This document shows positions 17,544 through 28,896 of a stretch of 64,000 nt of DNA, in pieces. The position numbers were made by a program, and so were the translations under genes. The notes beneath the pieces were generated by a model. It did no database searches, was not told the DNA's origin, and saw only the letters and a list, made by a program, of their open reading frames with translations. Origin of the DNA: Kitasatospora sp. MAP12-44 (lineage in GTDB: Bacteria > Actinomycetota > Actinomycetes > Streptomycetales > Streptomycetaceae); contig NZ_JARZAE010000004.1 of NCBI RefSeq assembly GCF_029892095.1, forward strand, positions 7,130,001 through 7,194,000, in the 5' to 3' direction. Numbering within the stretch: the stretch's first letter is position 1; every line of letters begins with the position of its first letter.

Positions 17544-17685
17544 CCTTGCCAGGGACTCGCCACCTTTGGCGGCAGGATGCGATGCTTGGCGTTGTCCGAT
17601 CAGAGCAGGTCTCTTAGACTTCGCCGGACCGCCCCGTCTCGTCTGGCGGGCGACCATCTCCACTGGCCATCCGCCGGGTGGCCCG

Positions 17686-17691
17686 TATAAG
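17686..17691 (+). promoter_or_regulatory. Possible -10 element for yajC-secDF
   Basis: TATAAG is a good -10 hexamer 13 nt before the chosen yajC start. I see no convincing -35 at the right spacing. The 17544-17685 stretch otherwise holds no supported gene. Confidence 0.35.
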
Positions 17692-17704
17692 GACGCTGTC
17701 TGCT

Positions 17705-18091
17705 GTGCAAATCCTCATTTACATCCTCCCTGTTGCCGCGATCTTCCTGATGTTCAGGTCGCAGAAGAAGCGGCAGCAGCAGGCGGCGTCCATGCAGTCC
17801 GCGATGCAGGTCGGCTCGGCCGTGCGCACCATCGGTGGGATGTACGCGCTGGTCACCTCTGTCAACGAGTCCTCTGTGGAGCTGGAGATCGCGCCCGGCG
17901 TGATCACCCACTACGCCAAGAGCGCCATCGCGGCTGTGATCGACGAGCAGGAGTACGACGAGATCATCAACGGCCGTCCGATCGAGGACGAGCTGGCCGA
18001 TCTCGAGGACGAGGTCCTGGAGAACGAGGCACCGGCGGAGGAGTCGGTCAGCCTCGACAAGGGCAACGGCGACACGCCCGCCGCCAAGTAG
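17705..18091 (+). CDS. yajC: Preprotein translocase subunit YajC
   Basis: Small inner-membrane partner of SecDF that assists the SecYEG channel. The 128-residue product starts with one membrane segment (QILIYILPVAAIFLMFRSQKKRQQQ, of which ILIYILPVAAIFLMF is the hydrophobic core), followed by the conserved VGSAVRTIGGMYALVTSV fold and a long acidic tail. I chose the GTG at 17705 because it begins right at the membrane helix, as in other YajC proteins; an in-frame GTG at 17678 would add nine residues and lies upstream of the TATAAG. It is first in a yajC-secD-secF cluster. Confidence 0.92.
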   Translation: MQILIYILPVAAIFLMFRSQKKRQQQAASMQSAMQVGSAVRTIGGMYALVTSVNESSVELEIAPGVITHYAKSAIAAVIDEQEYDEIINGRPIEDELADLEDEVLENEAPAEESVSLDKGNGDTPAAK

Positions 18092-18199
18092 TACGGACGG
18101 TCTGCAGCACCTCACGGTTGTCCGCGGTCAGCGCCGCCTCCTGCCCCAACGGGCCGGTGGCGCGCGGCCGGCGGCATGGGACAGGGAGAAACGAGCAAG

Positions 18200-20017
18200 G
18201 TGGCAGCACCCAAGTCGCGTCCGCGCGACGGTTATCCGGGACGGGCGCTGGCCCTCATCCTGGTGTTCACCGTCGGACTGGTCGCCCTCATGTTCGGGAC
18301 GGGCCACAAGACGCCTCGCCTCGGGATCGACCTCGCAGGCGGCACCAGCATCACGCTGACGGCCGACTCCAAGGACAAGGCAGCGATCAACGCGGCCAAC
18401 ATGAACACCGCGGTCGGGATCATCCAGCAGCGCGTCAACGCGTACGGCGTCTCCGAAGCGGAGGTGCAGACTCAGGGCAGTAACAACATCATCGTCAACA
18501 TCCCGAAGAACGGTGCCTCGCAGGACGAGGCCAACCAGATCGGGACGACTGCCAAGCTGTACTTCCGCCCGGTGATCGCGACCGCGCCCACCGGCGTGAC
18601 CGCTCCTCCCGCGACCAGCAGCCCCAGCCCCAGCGGCAGCTCCTCCCCGAGCCCGAGCAGCAAGCCGAGCACCAGTGCCGCGGCCAGTGCCCCCGCTTCG
18701 GCCCCTGCCGGTGCCAGCGCCAGCCCGTCCACGGCCGGCCGGGCGATCACCGACGGCCTGAAGGCCGACGCCGCGACCGCCGCCCCGAGCGCCCCGGCCG
18801 CTGCCCCCAGCGCCCCGGCCGCCGCCGGCATGCCGAGCCCGGCCGCCGCCAGCACCCCGCCGACCGCCGCCCAGATCTCGGCCGCGATGACCCAGGGCAC
18901 CCCCCCGGCCGACATCGCGCAGCAGTTCGCCGCGCTGGACTGCTCGGACGTCAAGCAGCGCTCGGTGGACTACCAGACGGACCCGACCAAGGACTCCGTC
19001 GCCTGCACCCGTGACAAGGAGCAGGGCGCCTGGACCAAGCTCGCGCTGGGCCCGGTCGCCATCAACGGCAAGGACGTCTCCAAGGCGCAGGCCGGCTTCG
19101 ACACCCAGAACGGCGCCGGCTGGGAGGTCCAGCTGGGCTTCAACGGCACCGGCACCAAGGAGTTCGCCGCCACCACCGGCCAGCTCGCCACCCAGCAGTC
19201 GCCGGCCAACCAGTTCGCCATCGTGCTGGACGGCCAGGTCATCTCGCACCCGTACGTCAGCCAGTCGATCGTCGGCGGCAACGCCGTGATCTCCGGCAGC
19301 TTCACCCAGGACGAGGCCAACGGCCTCGCCAACGTCCTGAGCTTCGGCGCGCTGCCGCTCAGCTTCGTGCAGAGCGACGTGACCACGGTCTCCCCGCAGC
19401 TCGGTGGCGACCAGCTGCACGCCGGCCTGATCGCCGGTGCCATCGGCCTGCTGCTCGTGGTGCTCTACTCGCTGATCTACTACCGCGGCCTGGGCCTGGT
19501 CTCCATCGCCGGCCTGGTGGTCTCGGCGATCCTGACCTACTCGATCATGTGCCTGCTCGGCGCGGGAATCGGCTTCGCGCTGAACCTCCCAGCGGTCTGC
19601 GGCGCGATCGTGGCGATCGGTATCACCGCAGACTCGTTCATCGTGTACTTCGAGCGCATCCGCGACGAGGTCCGCGAGGGTGCCCCGCTGCGTCCGGCCG
19701 TCCAGCGTGCCTGGCCGCGGGCCCGGCGCACCATCCTGGTCTCCGACTTCGTCTCCTTCCTCTGCGCCGGTGTGCTCTACACCGTCTCGGTCGGCAAGGT
19801 GCAGGGCTTCGCGTTCACCCTCGGCCTGACCACCCTGCTCGACGTCGTGGTGATCTTCCTCTTCACCAAGCCGCTGATCACGGTGTTGGCCCGCAAGAAG
19901 TTCTTCGCGGACGGCCACAGGTGGTCCGGTCTCGACCCGAAGCGCCTGGGCGCCCGCCCGCCGGTCCGCAGCACTCGCCGTCGGCCCGCCACCACGTCCG
20001 CCGCGAAGGAGGCCTGA
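18200..20017 (+). CDS. secD: Protein translocase subunit SecD with a large Ala/Pro/Ser insert
   Basis: Together with SecF it uses proton flow to pull exported proteins through the membrane. The 605-residue product has one N-terminal membrane helix, the D1 motif TPRLGIDLAGGTSITL, the large extracellular P1 region, and five C-terminal helices with GADQ-like segment GGDQLHAGLIAG and a TADSFIVYFERIRDE motif. Unusually, about residues 129-224 of P1 are low-complexity Ala/Pro/Ser/Thr. I chose the GTG at 18200 because the protein then begins AAPKSRPRD, as in S. coelicolor; an ATG at 18176 would add eight residues. Its stop is 4 nt before secF. Confidence 0.95.
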   Translation: MAAPKSRPRDGYPGRALALILVFTVGLVALMFGTGHKTPRLGIDLAGGTSITLTADSKDKAAINAANMNTAVGIIQQRVNAYGVSEAEVQTQGSNNIIVNIPKNGASQDEANQIGTTAKLYFRPVIATAPTGVTAPPATSSPSPSGSSSPSPSSKPSTSAAASAPASAPAGASASPSTAGRAITDGLKADAATAAPSAPAAAPSAPAAAGMPSPAAASTPPTAAQISAAMTQGTPPADIAQQFAALDCSDVKQRSVDYQTDPTKDSVACTRDKEQGAWTKLALGPVAINGKDVSKAQAGFDTQNGAGWEVQLGFNGTGTKEFAATTGQLATQQSPANQFAIVLDGQVISHPYVSQSIVGGNAVISGSFTQDEANGLANVLSFGALPLSFVQSDVTTVSPQLGGDQLHAGLIAGAIGLLLVVLYSLIYYRGLGLVSIAGLVVSAILTYSIMCLLGAGIGFALNLPAVCGAIVAIGITADSFIVYFERIRDEVREGAPLRPAVQRAWPRARRTILVSDFVSFLCAGVLYTVSVGKVQGFAFTLGLTTLLDVVVIFLFTKPLITVLARKKFFADGHRWSGLDPKRLGARPPVRSTRRRPATTSAAKEA

Positions 20018-20021
20018 CGCC

Positions 20022-21134
20022 ATGTCACGCTTCGGCAACCTTGGCCACCGCCTCTACCAGGGCGAGGTCAGCTTCGACTTCGTCGGCCGGCGCAAGCTCT
20101 GGTACAGCCTCTCCGCGCTCATCGCGGGTGTGGCGCTGATCAGCCTGACCACGATCGGCCTGCACCTGGGCATCGAGTTCAAGGGCGGCGCGGTCTACAC
20201 CGTCTCCAAGCCCGGACTCTCGGTCTCGCAGGCGCAGGACGTCGCCAACAAGATCACCGGTGACTCCACCTCGATTGTGCAGTCCACCACCAACAACCAG
20301 GTCCTGATCCAGGTCAGCTCCAACGAGAAGGTCGACTCCGCGACCTTCGTCAAGGAGCTCTCCAGCGACCTGGACATCCCGGTCAAGACCATCAACACCC
20401 AGGTGGTCGGCCCCAGCTGGGGCCACGAGATCTCCCAGAAGGCCCTGCTGGGCCTGGTGATCTTCATGGTGCTGGTCACCATCTACCTGGCGATCGCCTT
20501 CGAGTGGCGGATGGCGGTGGCCGCCCTGGTCGCCCTCATCCACGACCTCCTGATCACCATCGGCGTCTACGCCCTGGTGGGCTTCGAGGTCACCCCCGGT
20601 ACGGTGATCGGCTTCCTCACCATCCTCGGGTACTCGCTCTACGACACGGTCGTCGTCTTCGACACCGTGAAGGAGAACACCAAGAACCTGGAGAAGCAGA
20701 ACAAGGTCACCTACAGCGAGGCCGCCAACGCGGGCCTCAACCAGACCCTGGTGCGTTCGGTGAACACCACCGTGGTCGCGCTGCTGCCGGTGGCCGCACT
20801 GCTCTTCATCGGTGGTGGCCTGCTCGGCGCCGGCACCCTGAACGACATCTCGCTCGCCCTGTTCATCGGCCTCTCGGCCGGTGCCTACTCCTCCATCTGC
20901 GTCGCCACCCCGCTGCTCGCGCAGCTCAAGGAGCAGCAGCCGGAGATGAAGGCGCTCGCCAAGCGGGTCGCGCTGCGTCGCGCCGCGGACGCCAAGGCCG
21001 CGGCCGAGGCGCCCAAGGACCTGCTCGGCACGGACGACGAGGACGAGGAGGGTGTGGCGGCCGGCGTGGTCGGCCAGCGCACCCAGCCGGTCAGCCGCAC
21101 CCGCGGCAAGGGCCGCCCGTCCGGCAAGCACTGA
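20022..21134 (+). CDS. secF: Protein translocase subunit SecF
   Basis: The SecD partner, an RND-type membrane protein. The 370-residue product has a first helix after about 25 residues, the conserved GIEFKGG near residue 50, an extracellular domain, and five C-terminal helices. Typical SecF motifs seen are VALIHDLLITIGVYAL, FLTILGYSLYDTVVVFD and QTLVRSVNTTVVALLPV. The last 60 residues are charged and basic, probably cytoplasmic. The ATG at 20022 lies 4 nt after the secD stop with AAGGAGG upstream, inside secD, so the two are translationally linked. Confidence 0.97.
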   Translation: MSRFGNLGHRLYQGEVSFDFVGRRKLWYSLSALIAGVALISLTTIGLHLGIEFKGGAVYTVSKPGLSVSQAQDVANKITGDSTSIVQSTTNNQVLIQVSSNEKVDSATFVKELSSDLDIPVKTINTQVVGPSWGHEISQKALLGLVIFMVLVTIYLAIAFEWRMAVAALVALIHDLLITIGVYALVGFEVTPGTVIGFLTILGYSLYDTVVVFDTVKENTKNLEKQNKVTYSEAANAGLNQTLVRSVNTTVVALLPVAALLFIGGGLLGAGTLNDISLALFIGLSAGAYSSICVATPLLAQLKEQQPEMKALAKRVALRRAADAKAAAEAPKDLLGTDDEDEEGVAAGVVGQRTQPVSRTRGKGRPSGKH

Positions 21135-21153
21135 AACCCGATCTGAGGACCCT

Positions 21154-21705
21154 GTGATCACCCCTGACACCGCCCTGGCCGACCTGCTGACCAGCAGGAT
21201 CCGGGACGTCCCCGACTACCCGAAGCCCGGCGTGCTGTTCAAGGACATCGCGCCGCTGCTCGCCGACGCCGAGGCCTTCGCGGCCCTCACCCAGGCGCTG
21301 GCGGACCGGGCGAAGGCGCTGGGGGCGACCAAGGTGGTGGGCCTGGAGGCGCGCGGCTTCGTGCTGGCGGCTCCGGCGGCCTTCGCGGCCGGGCTCGGCT
21401 TCGTGCCGATCCGCAAGAAGGGCAAGCTGCCCGGCGAGGTCTTCGCGCAGTCGTACGACCTGGAGTACGGCTCGGCCACCCTGGAGGTGCAGTGCGACGC
21501 CTTCGCTCCGGGTGAGCGGGTGCTGGTGGTCGACGACGTGCTGGCCACCGGCGGCACCATCGCGGCCTCGCTGGACCTGGTCCAGCGCACCGGCGCGCAG
21601 CTGGTCGGCGTGGTCGTGCTGATGGAGCTCGGCTTCCTGGACGGCCGCGAGCGGCTGGCGGAGCACCTCGGCGGGGCTCCGCTGGAGACCCTGATCACGG
21701 TCTGA
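21154..21705 (+). CDS. apt: Adenine phosphoribosyltransferase
   Basis: Salvages adenine by joining it to PRPP to give AMP. The 183-residue protein has the type I PRTase PRPP loop VLVVDDVLATGGTIAA near residue 125, the purine-site segment GLEARGFVLAAPAA, and the flexible-loop region PIRKKGKLPG. I chose the GTG at 21154, following TGAGGAC; the frame is open upstream into secF but that would add an unlikely extension. It starts 19 nt after secF and lies just ahead of relA, a common arrangement in actinobacteria that puts purine salvage next to (p)ppGpp metabolism. A hairpin separates it from relA. Confidence 0.95.
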   Translation: MITPDTALADLLTSRIRDVPDYPKPGVLFKDIAPLLADAEAFAALTQALADRAKALGATKVVGLEARGFVLAAPAAFAAGLGFVPIRKKGKLPGEVFAQSYDLEYGSATLEVQCDAFAPGERVLVVDDVLATGGTIAASLDLVQRTGAQLVGVVVLMELGFLDGRERLAEHLGGAPLETLITV

Positions 21706-21718
21706 TCGACGACGTACG

Positions 21719-21750
21719 AAGGCGGTGACCGATCCCTCGGTCACCGCTTT
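21719..21750 (+). terminator. Hairpin between apt and relA
   Basis: GCGGTGACCGA and TCGGTCACCGC pair perfectly across a TCCC loop. AAG and CTT at the edges can extend the stem, and a short T run follows. Confidence 0.7.
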
Positions 21751-21836
21751 CGCGCGTCCACGGGTCGGGCGGCGGAACACCGACGCGTCACGCTCGGTAC
21801 CATGAAGGTTCATCCGGTGCGTACCGAGGAGTGTCC

Positions 21837-24287
<2,451 letters not shown>

Positions 24288-24297
24288 CGGCATGCGA

Positions 24298-24332
24298 AAG
24301 GGGGCCCACCGCCGTCGGCGGTGGGCCCCCTT
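24298..24332. terminator. Bidirectional hairpin between relA and the DUF349 gene
   Basis: AAGGGGGCCCACCGCC pairs perfectly with its complement across a GTC loop between converging genes. Confidence 0.85.
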
Positions 24333-24350
24333 CTCAAGCGGTGCGGATGA

Positions 24351-25580
24351 TCAGCCGCTGAACTCCTGCAGGCTCTTGAGAGCCTGGTCCAGCAGCTCCT
24401 GACGGCCCGCGAGCTCCTTCTCCAGCTTCACGGCCTTGGACTCGTTGCCCGCGGCCCTGGCCTTGTCGGCCTCGGCGCGCAGCTTGTCCACAGCGGCCTG
24501 CAGCAGCCCGGTCATGCCGGCCGCACGGGCCTTGGCCTCCGGGTTGGAGCGCTGCCACTCGGCCTCCTCCGCCTCGCGGATGGTCCGCTCGACGGTGTTC
24601 AGCCGGGCGTCCAGCTTCGGCCGGGCGTCACGCGGCACGTGACCGATCGCCTCCCAGCGCTCGTTCACCTCCCGCAGCGCGGCCTTGGCGGCCTTCAGGT
24701 CGCTGATCGGCAGGATCGCCTCGGCCTCGACGAGCAGGGCCTCCTTCAGCTTCTGGTTCTCCACCTGCTCGGCGTCGCGCTCGCTGAAGACCGCCGAACG
24801 GGCCTGGAAGAAGACGTCCTGCGCGCCGCGGAACTTCGCCCACAGCTCGTCCTCGGCGTCCCGCTGCGCGCGGCCCGCCGCCTTCCACTGCGCCATGAGG
24901 TCGCGGTAGCGCGCGGCTGTGTCGCCCCACTCGGTGGAGCTGGACAGCGCCTCGGCCTCGGCCACCAGCCGCTCCTTCAGCGCCCGGGCCTGGTCGCGCT
25001 CGGCGTCCAGCGAGGCGAAGTGCCCCTTGCGGTGCTTGGAGAAGACCGACCGGGCGTGCGAGAACCGGTGCCACAGCTCGTCGTCGCTCTTGCGGTCCAG
25101 CCGGGGCAGGCCCTTCCAGGTGTCCACCAGGGCGCGCAGCCGGTCGCCGGCCTCCCGCCACTGGGTGGACTCGGCGAGCTGCTCGGCCTCGGCGACCAGC
25201 GCCTCCTTGGCCACCCGGGTCTCGTCGGCCGCCTTGGCGCGAGCCGCCTTGCGCTCGACCTGACGGGACTCGATCTCGCCGGCGAGCACCTCAAGGCGCT
25301 TGCCGAGCGCGGCCAGGTCGCCGACCGCATGCGCCTCGACCACCTGCGCGCGCAGGTGGTCCAGCGCCGTCTGGGCGTCCTTGGCGGCCAGGTCCGTCTT
25401 GCGGACCCGGTGCTCCAGCAGGCCGATCTCGGCGACCAGACCCTGGTACTTGCGCTCGAAGTAGGCGAGAGCCTCCTCGGGGGAGCCCGCCTGCCAGGAA
25501 CCGACGACGCGTTCGCCGTCCTCGGTCCGGACGTAGACGGTCCCCTGCTCGTCGACACGGCCCCACGGGTCGCTGCTCAC
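24351..25580 (-). CDS. DUF349 coiled-coil protein
   Basis: A 409-residue highly charged helical protein built from repeats of DUF349, each carrying a pattern such as WKGLPRLDRKSDDELWHRF, WKAAGRAQRDAEDELWAKFR and WEAIGHVPRDARPKLDARL. These W-x5-G-x8-L-W-x-(R/K)F repeats are the family hallmark, and the frame also ends in coiled coil. It has no membrane segment, so it is probably cytoplasmic. The function is unknown, though the family often lies near relA in actinobacteria, as here. I chose the GTG at 25580, with GGAGGAGG about 6 nt upstream; in-frame starts further upstream are poorer. Confidence 0.9.
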   Translation of the reverse strand: MSSDPWGRVDEQGTVYVRTEDGERVVGSWQAGSPEEALAYFERKYQGLVAEIGLLEHRVRKTDLAAKDAQTALDHLRAQVVEAHAVGDLAALGKRLEVLAGEIESRQVERKAARAKAADETRVAKEALVAEAEQLAESTQWREAGDRLRALVDTWKGLPRLDRKSDDELWHRFSHARSVFSKHRKGHFASLDAERDQARALKERLVAEAEALSSSTEWGDTAARYRDLMAQWKAAGRAQRDAEDELWAKFRGAQDVFFQARSAVFSERDAEQVENQKLKEALLVEAEAILPISDLKAAKAALREVNERWEAIGHVPRDARPKLDARLNTVERTIREAEEAEWQRSNPEAKARAAGMTGLLQAAVDKLRAEADKARAAGNESKAVKLEKELAGRQELLDQALKSLQEFSG

Positions 25581-25811
25581 AGCGCCTCCTCCACATGACG
25601 TTCCGTTCACGACCATTGTCGTGCGGATCGTCGTCCACAGTTGAATGTGCGGCGGACCGATGGGTCCGCCGTTCCTGCCCGTCCGTTGGATCCTGCCGCG
25701 GGTGCACGGCGAGCGGGTCAGGGCACCCTACACAACAGCAACATAGGGGACCAGGCCCGGTGCTGTCCGCATCCGGGCCGGGCCAAATTCACGCGGCGCT
25801 GCCAGGGTTGC

Positions 25812-26633
25812 TCAACCCTTGACGGCGGTCACCTTGTTGAACACCACGTTCGCGTTCGGGGCGCCGTCGCCGCCACCGCCCTGCACACCGCCGGCCGCGA
25901 TGTTGTTGAGCACGTCCATGCCACCGGTGATCTTGCCGAACGGGGTGTAGCTCGGCGCCAACTGGCTGTCCTTGTAGACCAGGAAGAACTGGCTGCCGTT
26001 GGTGCCCGGGCCCGAGTTCGCCATCGCGACGGTGCCGGCCGGGTAGATGCCGCCGGCCACGGCCTTGTCGGTCAGGTTCTCGTCGGCGAACTTGTAGCCG
26101 GGGCCGCCGCTGCCGGAGCCGGTCGGGTCGCCGCACTGCAGGACGTAGATGCCCTGGGTGGTGAGGCGGTGGCACTTCACGTGGTCGAAGAAGTTCTGAC
26201 CCGCCAGGTACACGAAGGAGTTGACGGTGTGCGGCGCCGTGGACGGGTCGAGCTGGAGCGTGACGGTGCCGCAGCTGGTGTCCAGCGTCGCGGTGTACTT
26301 CGCGTTGGTGTCCACCGACATGGCCGGCTCGGCGCTCCACTGCTTGCCGTTCGGCGCGCCCGCGGCCGGGGCCGTGCAGCCCTTGACCGAGACCGGTGCG
26401 GCCGCCGGGGAGCCCGGCTGGCTGGGCGCGGCGTTGGCGGTGTCGGTCTTGGCGGTGCTCTTGAAGGCACCGCCGGCCCACGCGCCGCCGGCCGCGAGGA
26501 CCACGACCGCGAGCGAGGCACCGATGATGGTGTTGCGGCGCCGCGCCTTGGCCTGGGCCTCGACCCGGCTCTGCTGCTGCCGCTCGTACTTCTCGCGGGC
26601 GAGCTGGCGCCGCCGCTGTTCGCTGTTGACCAC
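25812..26633 (-). CDS. Membrane-anchored cyclophilin-type peptidyl-prolyl isomerase
   Basis: Predicted to catalyse proline cis-trans isomerisation outside the cell membrane. The 273-residue protein starts with a basic cytoplasmic stretch (QRRRQLAREKYERQQQ), one membrane helix at about 35-55 (TIIGASLAVVVLAAGGAWAG), a linker, and a cyclophilin domain from about 110 with FFDHVKCHRLTTQGIYVLQCGDP, GTVAMANSGPGTNGSQFFLVY and TPFGKITGGMDVL. The usual FHR catalytic arginine is CHR here, and the QFF segment is intact. The GTG at 26633 follows AGGAG. It is divergent from the MBL hydrolase across 281 nt, where I see no further gene. Confidence 0.92.
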   Translation of the reverse strand: MVNSEQRRRQLAREKYERQQQSRVEAQAKARRRNTIIGASLAVVVLAAGGAWAGGAFKSTAKTDTANAAPSQPGSPAAAPVSVKGCTAPAAGAPNGKQWSAEPAMSVDTNAKYTATLDTSCGTVTLQLDPSTAPHTVNSFVYLAGQNFFDHVKCHRLTTQGIYVLQCGDPTGSGSGGPGYKFADENLTDKAVAGGIYPAGTVAMANSGPGTNGSQFFLVYKDSQLAPSYTPFGKITGGMDVLNNIAAGGVQGGGGDGAPNANVVFNKVTAVKG

Positions 26634-26914
26634 CGGCTGTTGTCTCCTCTGTCGCGCTGGACTCTGGACTCTGGACGTTGGGTGCTGGGTGCTGCTGGTC
26701 CCGGGATACGCCTCCCAGGGTGCTGGGTCGGATCATCGCATCCACTGGCGGCCAAGTGTAGGGACCCCGTCTGTAAGGGCGGGGTGAACAGCCCGTAGTC
26801 GACGTCACGATTGTTCGGTTGCCCCCTGCCTCGAATCGGGTTCGCAACCGGTGCCTTACCGCCGGTAGGCTGCACCGAAGACTTCTCTGCCCCCGACCCT
26901 TCCGAAGGACTGCC

Positions 26915-27622
26915 GTGTTCATCGCCGGATTTCCCGCCGGAGCCTGGGGCACCAACTGCTACCTCGTCGCGCCGGCGGCAGGCGAGGAGTGCGTGATCGT
27001 CGACCCCGGCCACCAGGCCACCCAGGGGGTGGAGGACATGGTGCGCGAGTACCGGCTGAAGCCGGTCGCCGTCGTCCTCACCCACGGGCATGTGGACCAC
27101 GTCGCCTCGGTGGTTCCGGTCTGCGGCGCCCGCGACATCCCGGCCTGGATCCACCCCGCGGACCGCTACATGATGAGCGACCCGGAGAAGGCGCTGGGCC
27201 GCTCGCTGGGCAAGCAGCTGATGGGCGACATCACCGTAGGCGAGCCCTCCGACCTGCGCGAACTGACCGACGGCAGCGTGCTGGAGCTGGCCGGTCTGAG
27301 CCTCACCGTCGACCACGCCCCGGGCCATACCGGGGGGTCGGTGACCTTCAGGACGCCGCAGCAGCCGGACCTCCCCCCGGTGCTGTTCTCGGGCGACCTG
27401 CTCTTCGCCGGCTCCATCGGGCGTACGGACGGCCCGGACGGCAGCTTCGACGCGATCCTGCAGTCGCTGGCCCGGGTCTGCCTGCCCCTCGACGACTCCA
27501 CCGTGGTCCTGTCCGGCCACGGCACCCAGACCACCATCGGCCAAGAGCGTGCCACCAACCCCTACCTCAAGCAGGCGGCGGGGGTCGCGGTCGGCCCCCC
27601 GCCGGTACGACGAGGAATGTGA
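26915..27622 (+). CDS. MBL-fold metallohydrolase (glyoxalase II-like)
   Basis: A 235-residue metallo-beta-lactamase-fold hydrolase. The metal motif THGHVDH is at residues 56-62, a further histidine is in DHAPGHTGGSV, the bridging aspartate is in FSGDLLFAGSIGRTD, and the last histidine is in LSGHGTQT. This set fits the hydroxyacylglutathione hydrolase-like branch, which hydrolyses thioesters, though Streptomyces uses mycothiol rather than glutathione, so the substrate is open. The GTG at 26915 follows GAAGGAC. Its stop overlaps the hisS start region (GTGA), so the two are coupled, a common actinobacterial arrangement. Confidence 0.92.
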   Translation: MFIAGFPAGAWGTNCYLVAPAAGEECVIVDPGHQATQGVEDMVREYRLKPVAVVLTHGHVDHVASVVPVCGARDIPAWIHPADRYMMSDPEKALGRSLGKQLMGDITVGEPSDLRELTDGSVLELAGLSLTVDHAPGHTGGSVTFRTPQQPDLPPVLFSGDLLFAGSIGRTDGPDGSFDAILQSLARVCLPLDDSTVVLSGHGTQTTIGQERATNPYLKQAAGVAVGPPPVRRGM

Positions 27623-28896
27623 CGGAAGAGAAGTTGAGTACCTTCACCGCCCCCAAGGGCACCTACGACCTGCTCCCGCCGAGCTCGGCGACCTTCCTGG
27701 CGATCCGCGAGGCGCTGTCCGCGCCGCTGCGCCGGGCCGGTTACGGCTACATCGAGACGCCGGTCTTCGAGGACGTCAAGCTCTTCTCCCGCGGCGTCGG
27801 CGAGTCCACGGACATCGTCACCAAGGAGATGTTCTCGCTCACCAAGCGCGGCAAGGAGGACCTCGCGCTGCGCCCCGAGGGCACCGCCTCGGTGGTCCGC
27901 GCCGCCCTGCAGGCCAACCTGCACAAGCTCGGCAACCTGCCCGTCAAGCTCTGGTACTCGGGCTCGTTCTACCGCTACGAGCGTCCGCAGGCCGGCCGCT
28001 ACCGCCAGTTCTCCCAGGTCGGCGCCGAGGCGATCGGCGCCGAGGACCCGGCGCTGGACGCCGAGCTGATCATCCTGGCCGACGACAGCTTCCGCGCGCT
28101 GGGCCTGCGCGACTACACCCTGCTGATCAACAGCCTCGGCGACAAGCAGTGCCGCCCGGTCTACCGCGCCGCCCTCCAGGAGTTCCTGACCGGCCTGGAC
28201 CTGGACGAGGACACCCGCCGCCGGGCCGAGATCAACCCGCTGCGCGTGCTGGACGACAAGCGCGAGGCCGTGCAGGCCCAGCTGACCGACGCGCCGCGGC
28301 TGCGCGACTACCTGTGCGAGGACTGCAAGGTCTACGACGAGCAGGTCCGCGAGCTGCTCACGGCGGCCGGGGTGGCCTTCACCGACGACCCCAAGCTGGT
28401 CCGCGGTCTCGACTACTACACCCGCACCACCTTCGAGTTCGTGCACAACGGCCTCGGCGCGCAGTCCGCGATCGGCGGCGGCGGGCGCTACGACGGCCTG
28501 TCCGAGATGCTCGGCGGCCCCGCGCTGCCGTCCGTCGGCTGGGGCCTGGGCGTGGACCGCACCTACCTCGCGATGGAGGCCGAGGGCATCGTCCTCGACC
28601 TGCCCGGCACCACCGCGGTCTACGCCGTGGCGCTCGGCGAGGAGGCCAAGAACGTGCTCTTCGCCAAGGTGGTCGAGCTGCGCCGGGCCGGCGTCGCCAC
28701 CGACCTGGCCTTCGGCGTCAAGGGCATCAAGAACGCCATGAAGTCCGCCGACCGTTCCGGCGCCCGCTGGGCGCTGGTCGCCGGCGACCGCGACCTCGCC
28801 GACGGCGTCGTCCAGTTGAAGGATCTGACCAGCGGCGAGCAGATCCCCGTCGCCCTCGACGCACTCGTCACCACCCTGAAGGAGAAGCAGCTGTGA
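27619..28896 (+). CDS. hisS: Histidyl-tRNA synthetase
   Basis: Charges tRNA-His. The 425-residue class II synthetase shows FTAPKGTYDLLPP at the start, motif 2 YRYERPQAGRYRQFSQ, the histidine motifs LVRGLDYYTRTTFEFV and GGGGRYDGLSEMLGG, and motif 3 with GWGLGVDRTYLA. The C-terminal anticodon-binding domain follows. I chose the GTG at 27619 because it overlaps the preceding stop in GTGA; a TTG at 27634 has a GGAAG 5 nt upstream and is a real alternative that would remove five residues. The gene overlaps aspS by 4 nt, giving a coupled MBL-hisS-aspS run. Confidence 0.96.
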   Translation: MTEEKLSTFTAPKGTYDLLPPSSATFLAIREALSAPLRRAGYGYIETPVFEDVKLFSRGVGESTDIVTKEMFSLTKRGKEDLALRPEGTASVVRAALQANLHKLGNLPVKLWYSGSFYRYERPQAGRYRQFSQVGAEAIGAEDPALDAELIILADDSFRALGLRDYTLLINSLGDKQCRPVYRAALQEFLTGLDLDEDTRRRAEINPLRVLDDKREAVQAQLTDAPRLRDYLCEDCKVYDEQVRELLTAAGVAFTDDPKLVRGLDYYTRTTFEFVHNGLGAQSAIGGGGRYDGLSEMLGGPALPSVGWGLGVDRTYLAMEAEGIVLDLPGTTAVYAVALGEEAKNVLFAKVVELRRAGVATDLAFGVKGIKNAMKSADRSGARWALVAGDRDLADGVVQLKDLTSGEQIPVALDALVTTLKEKQL

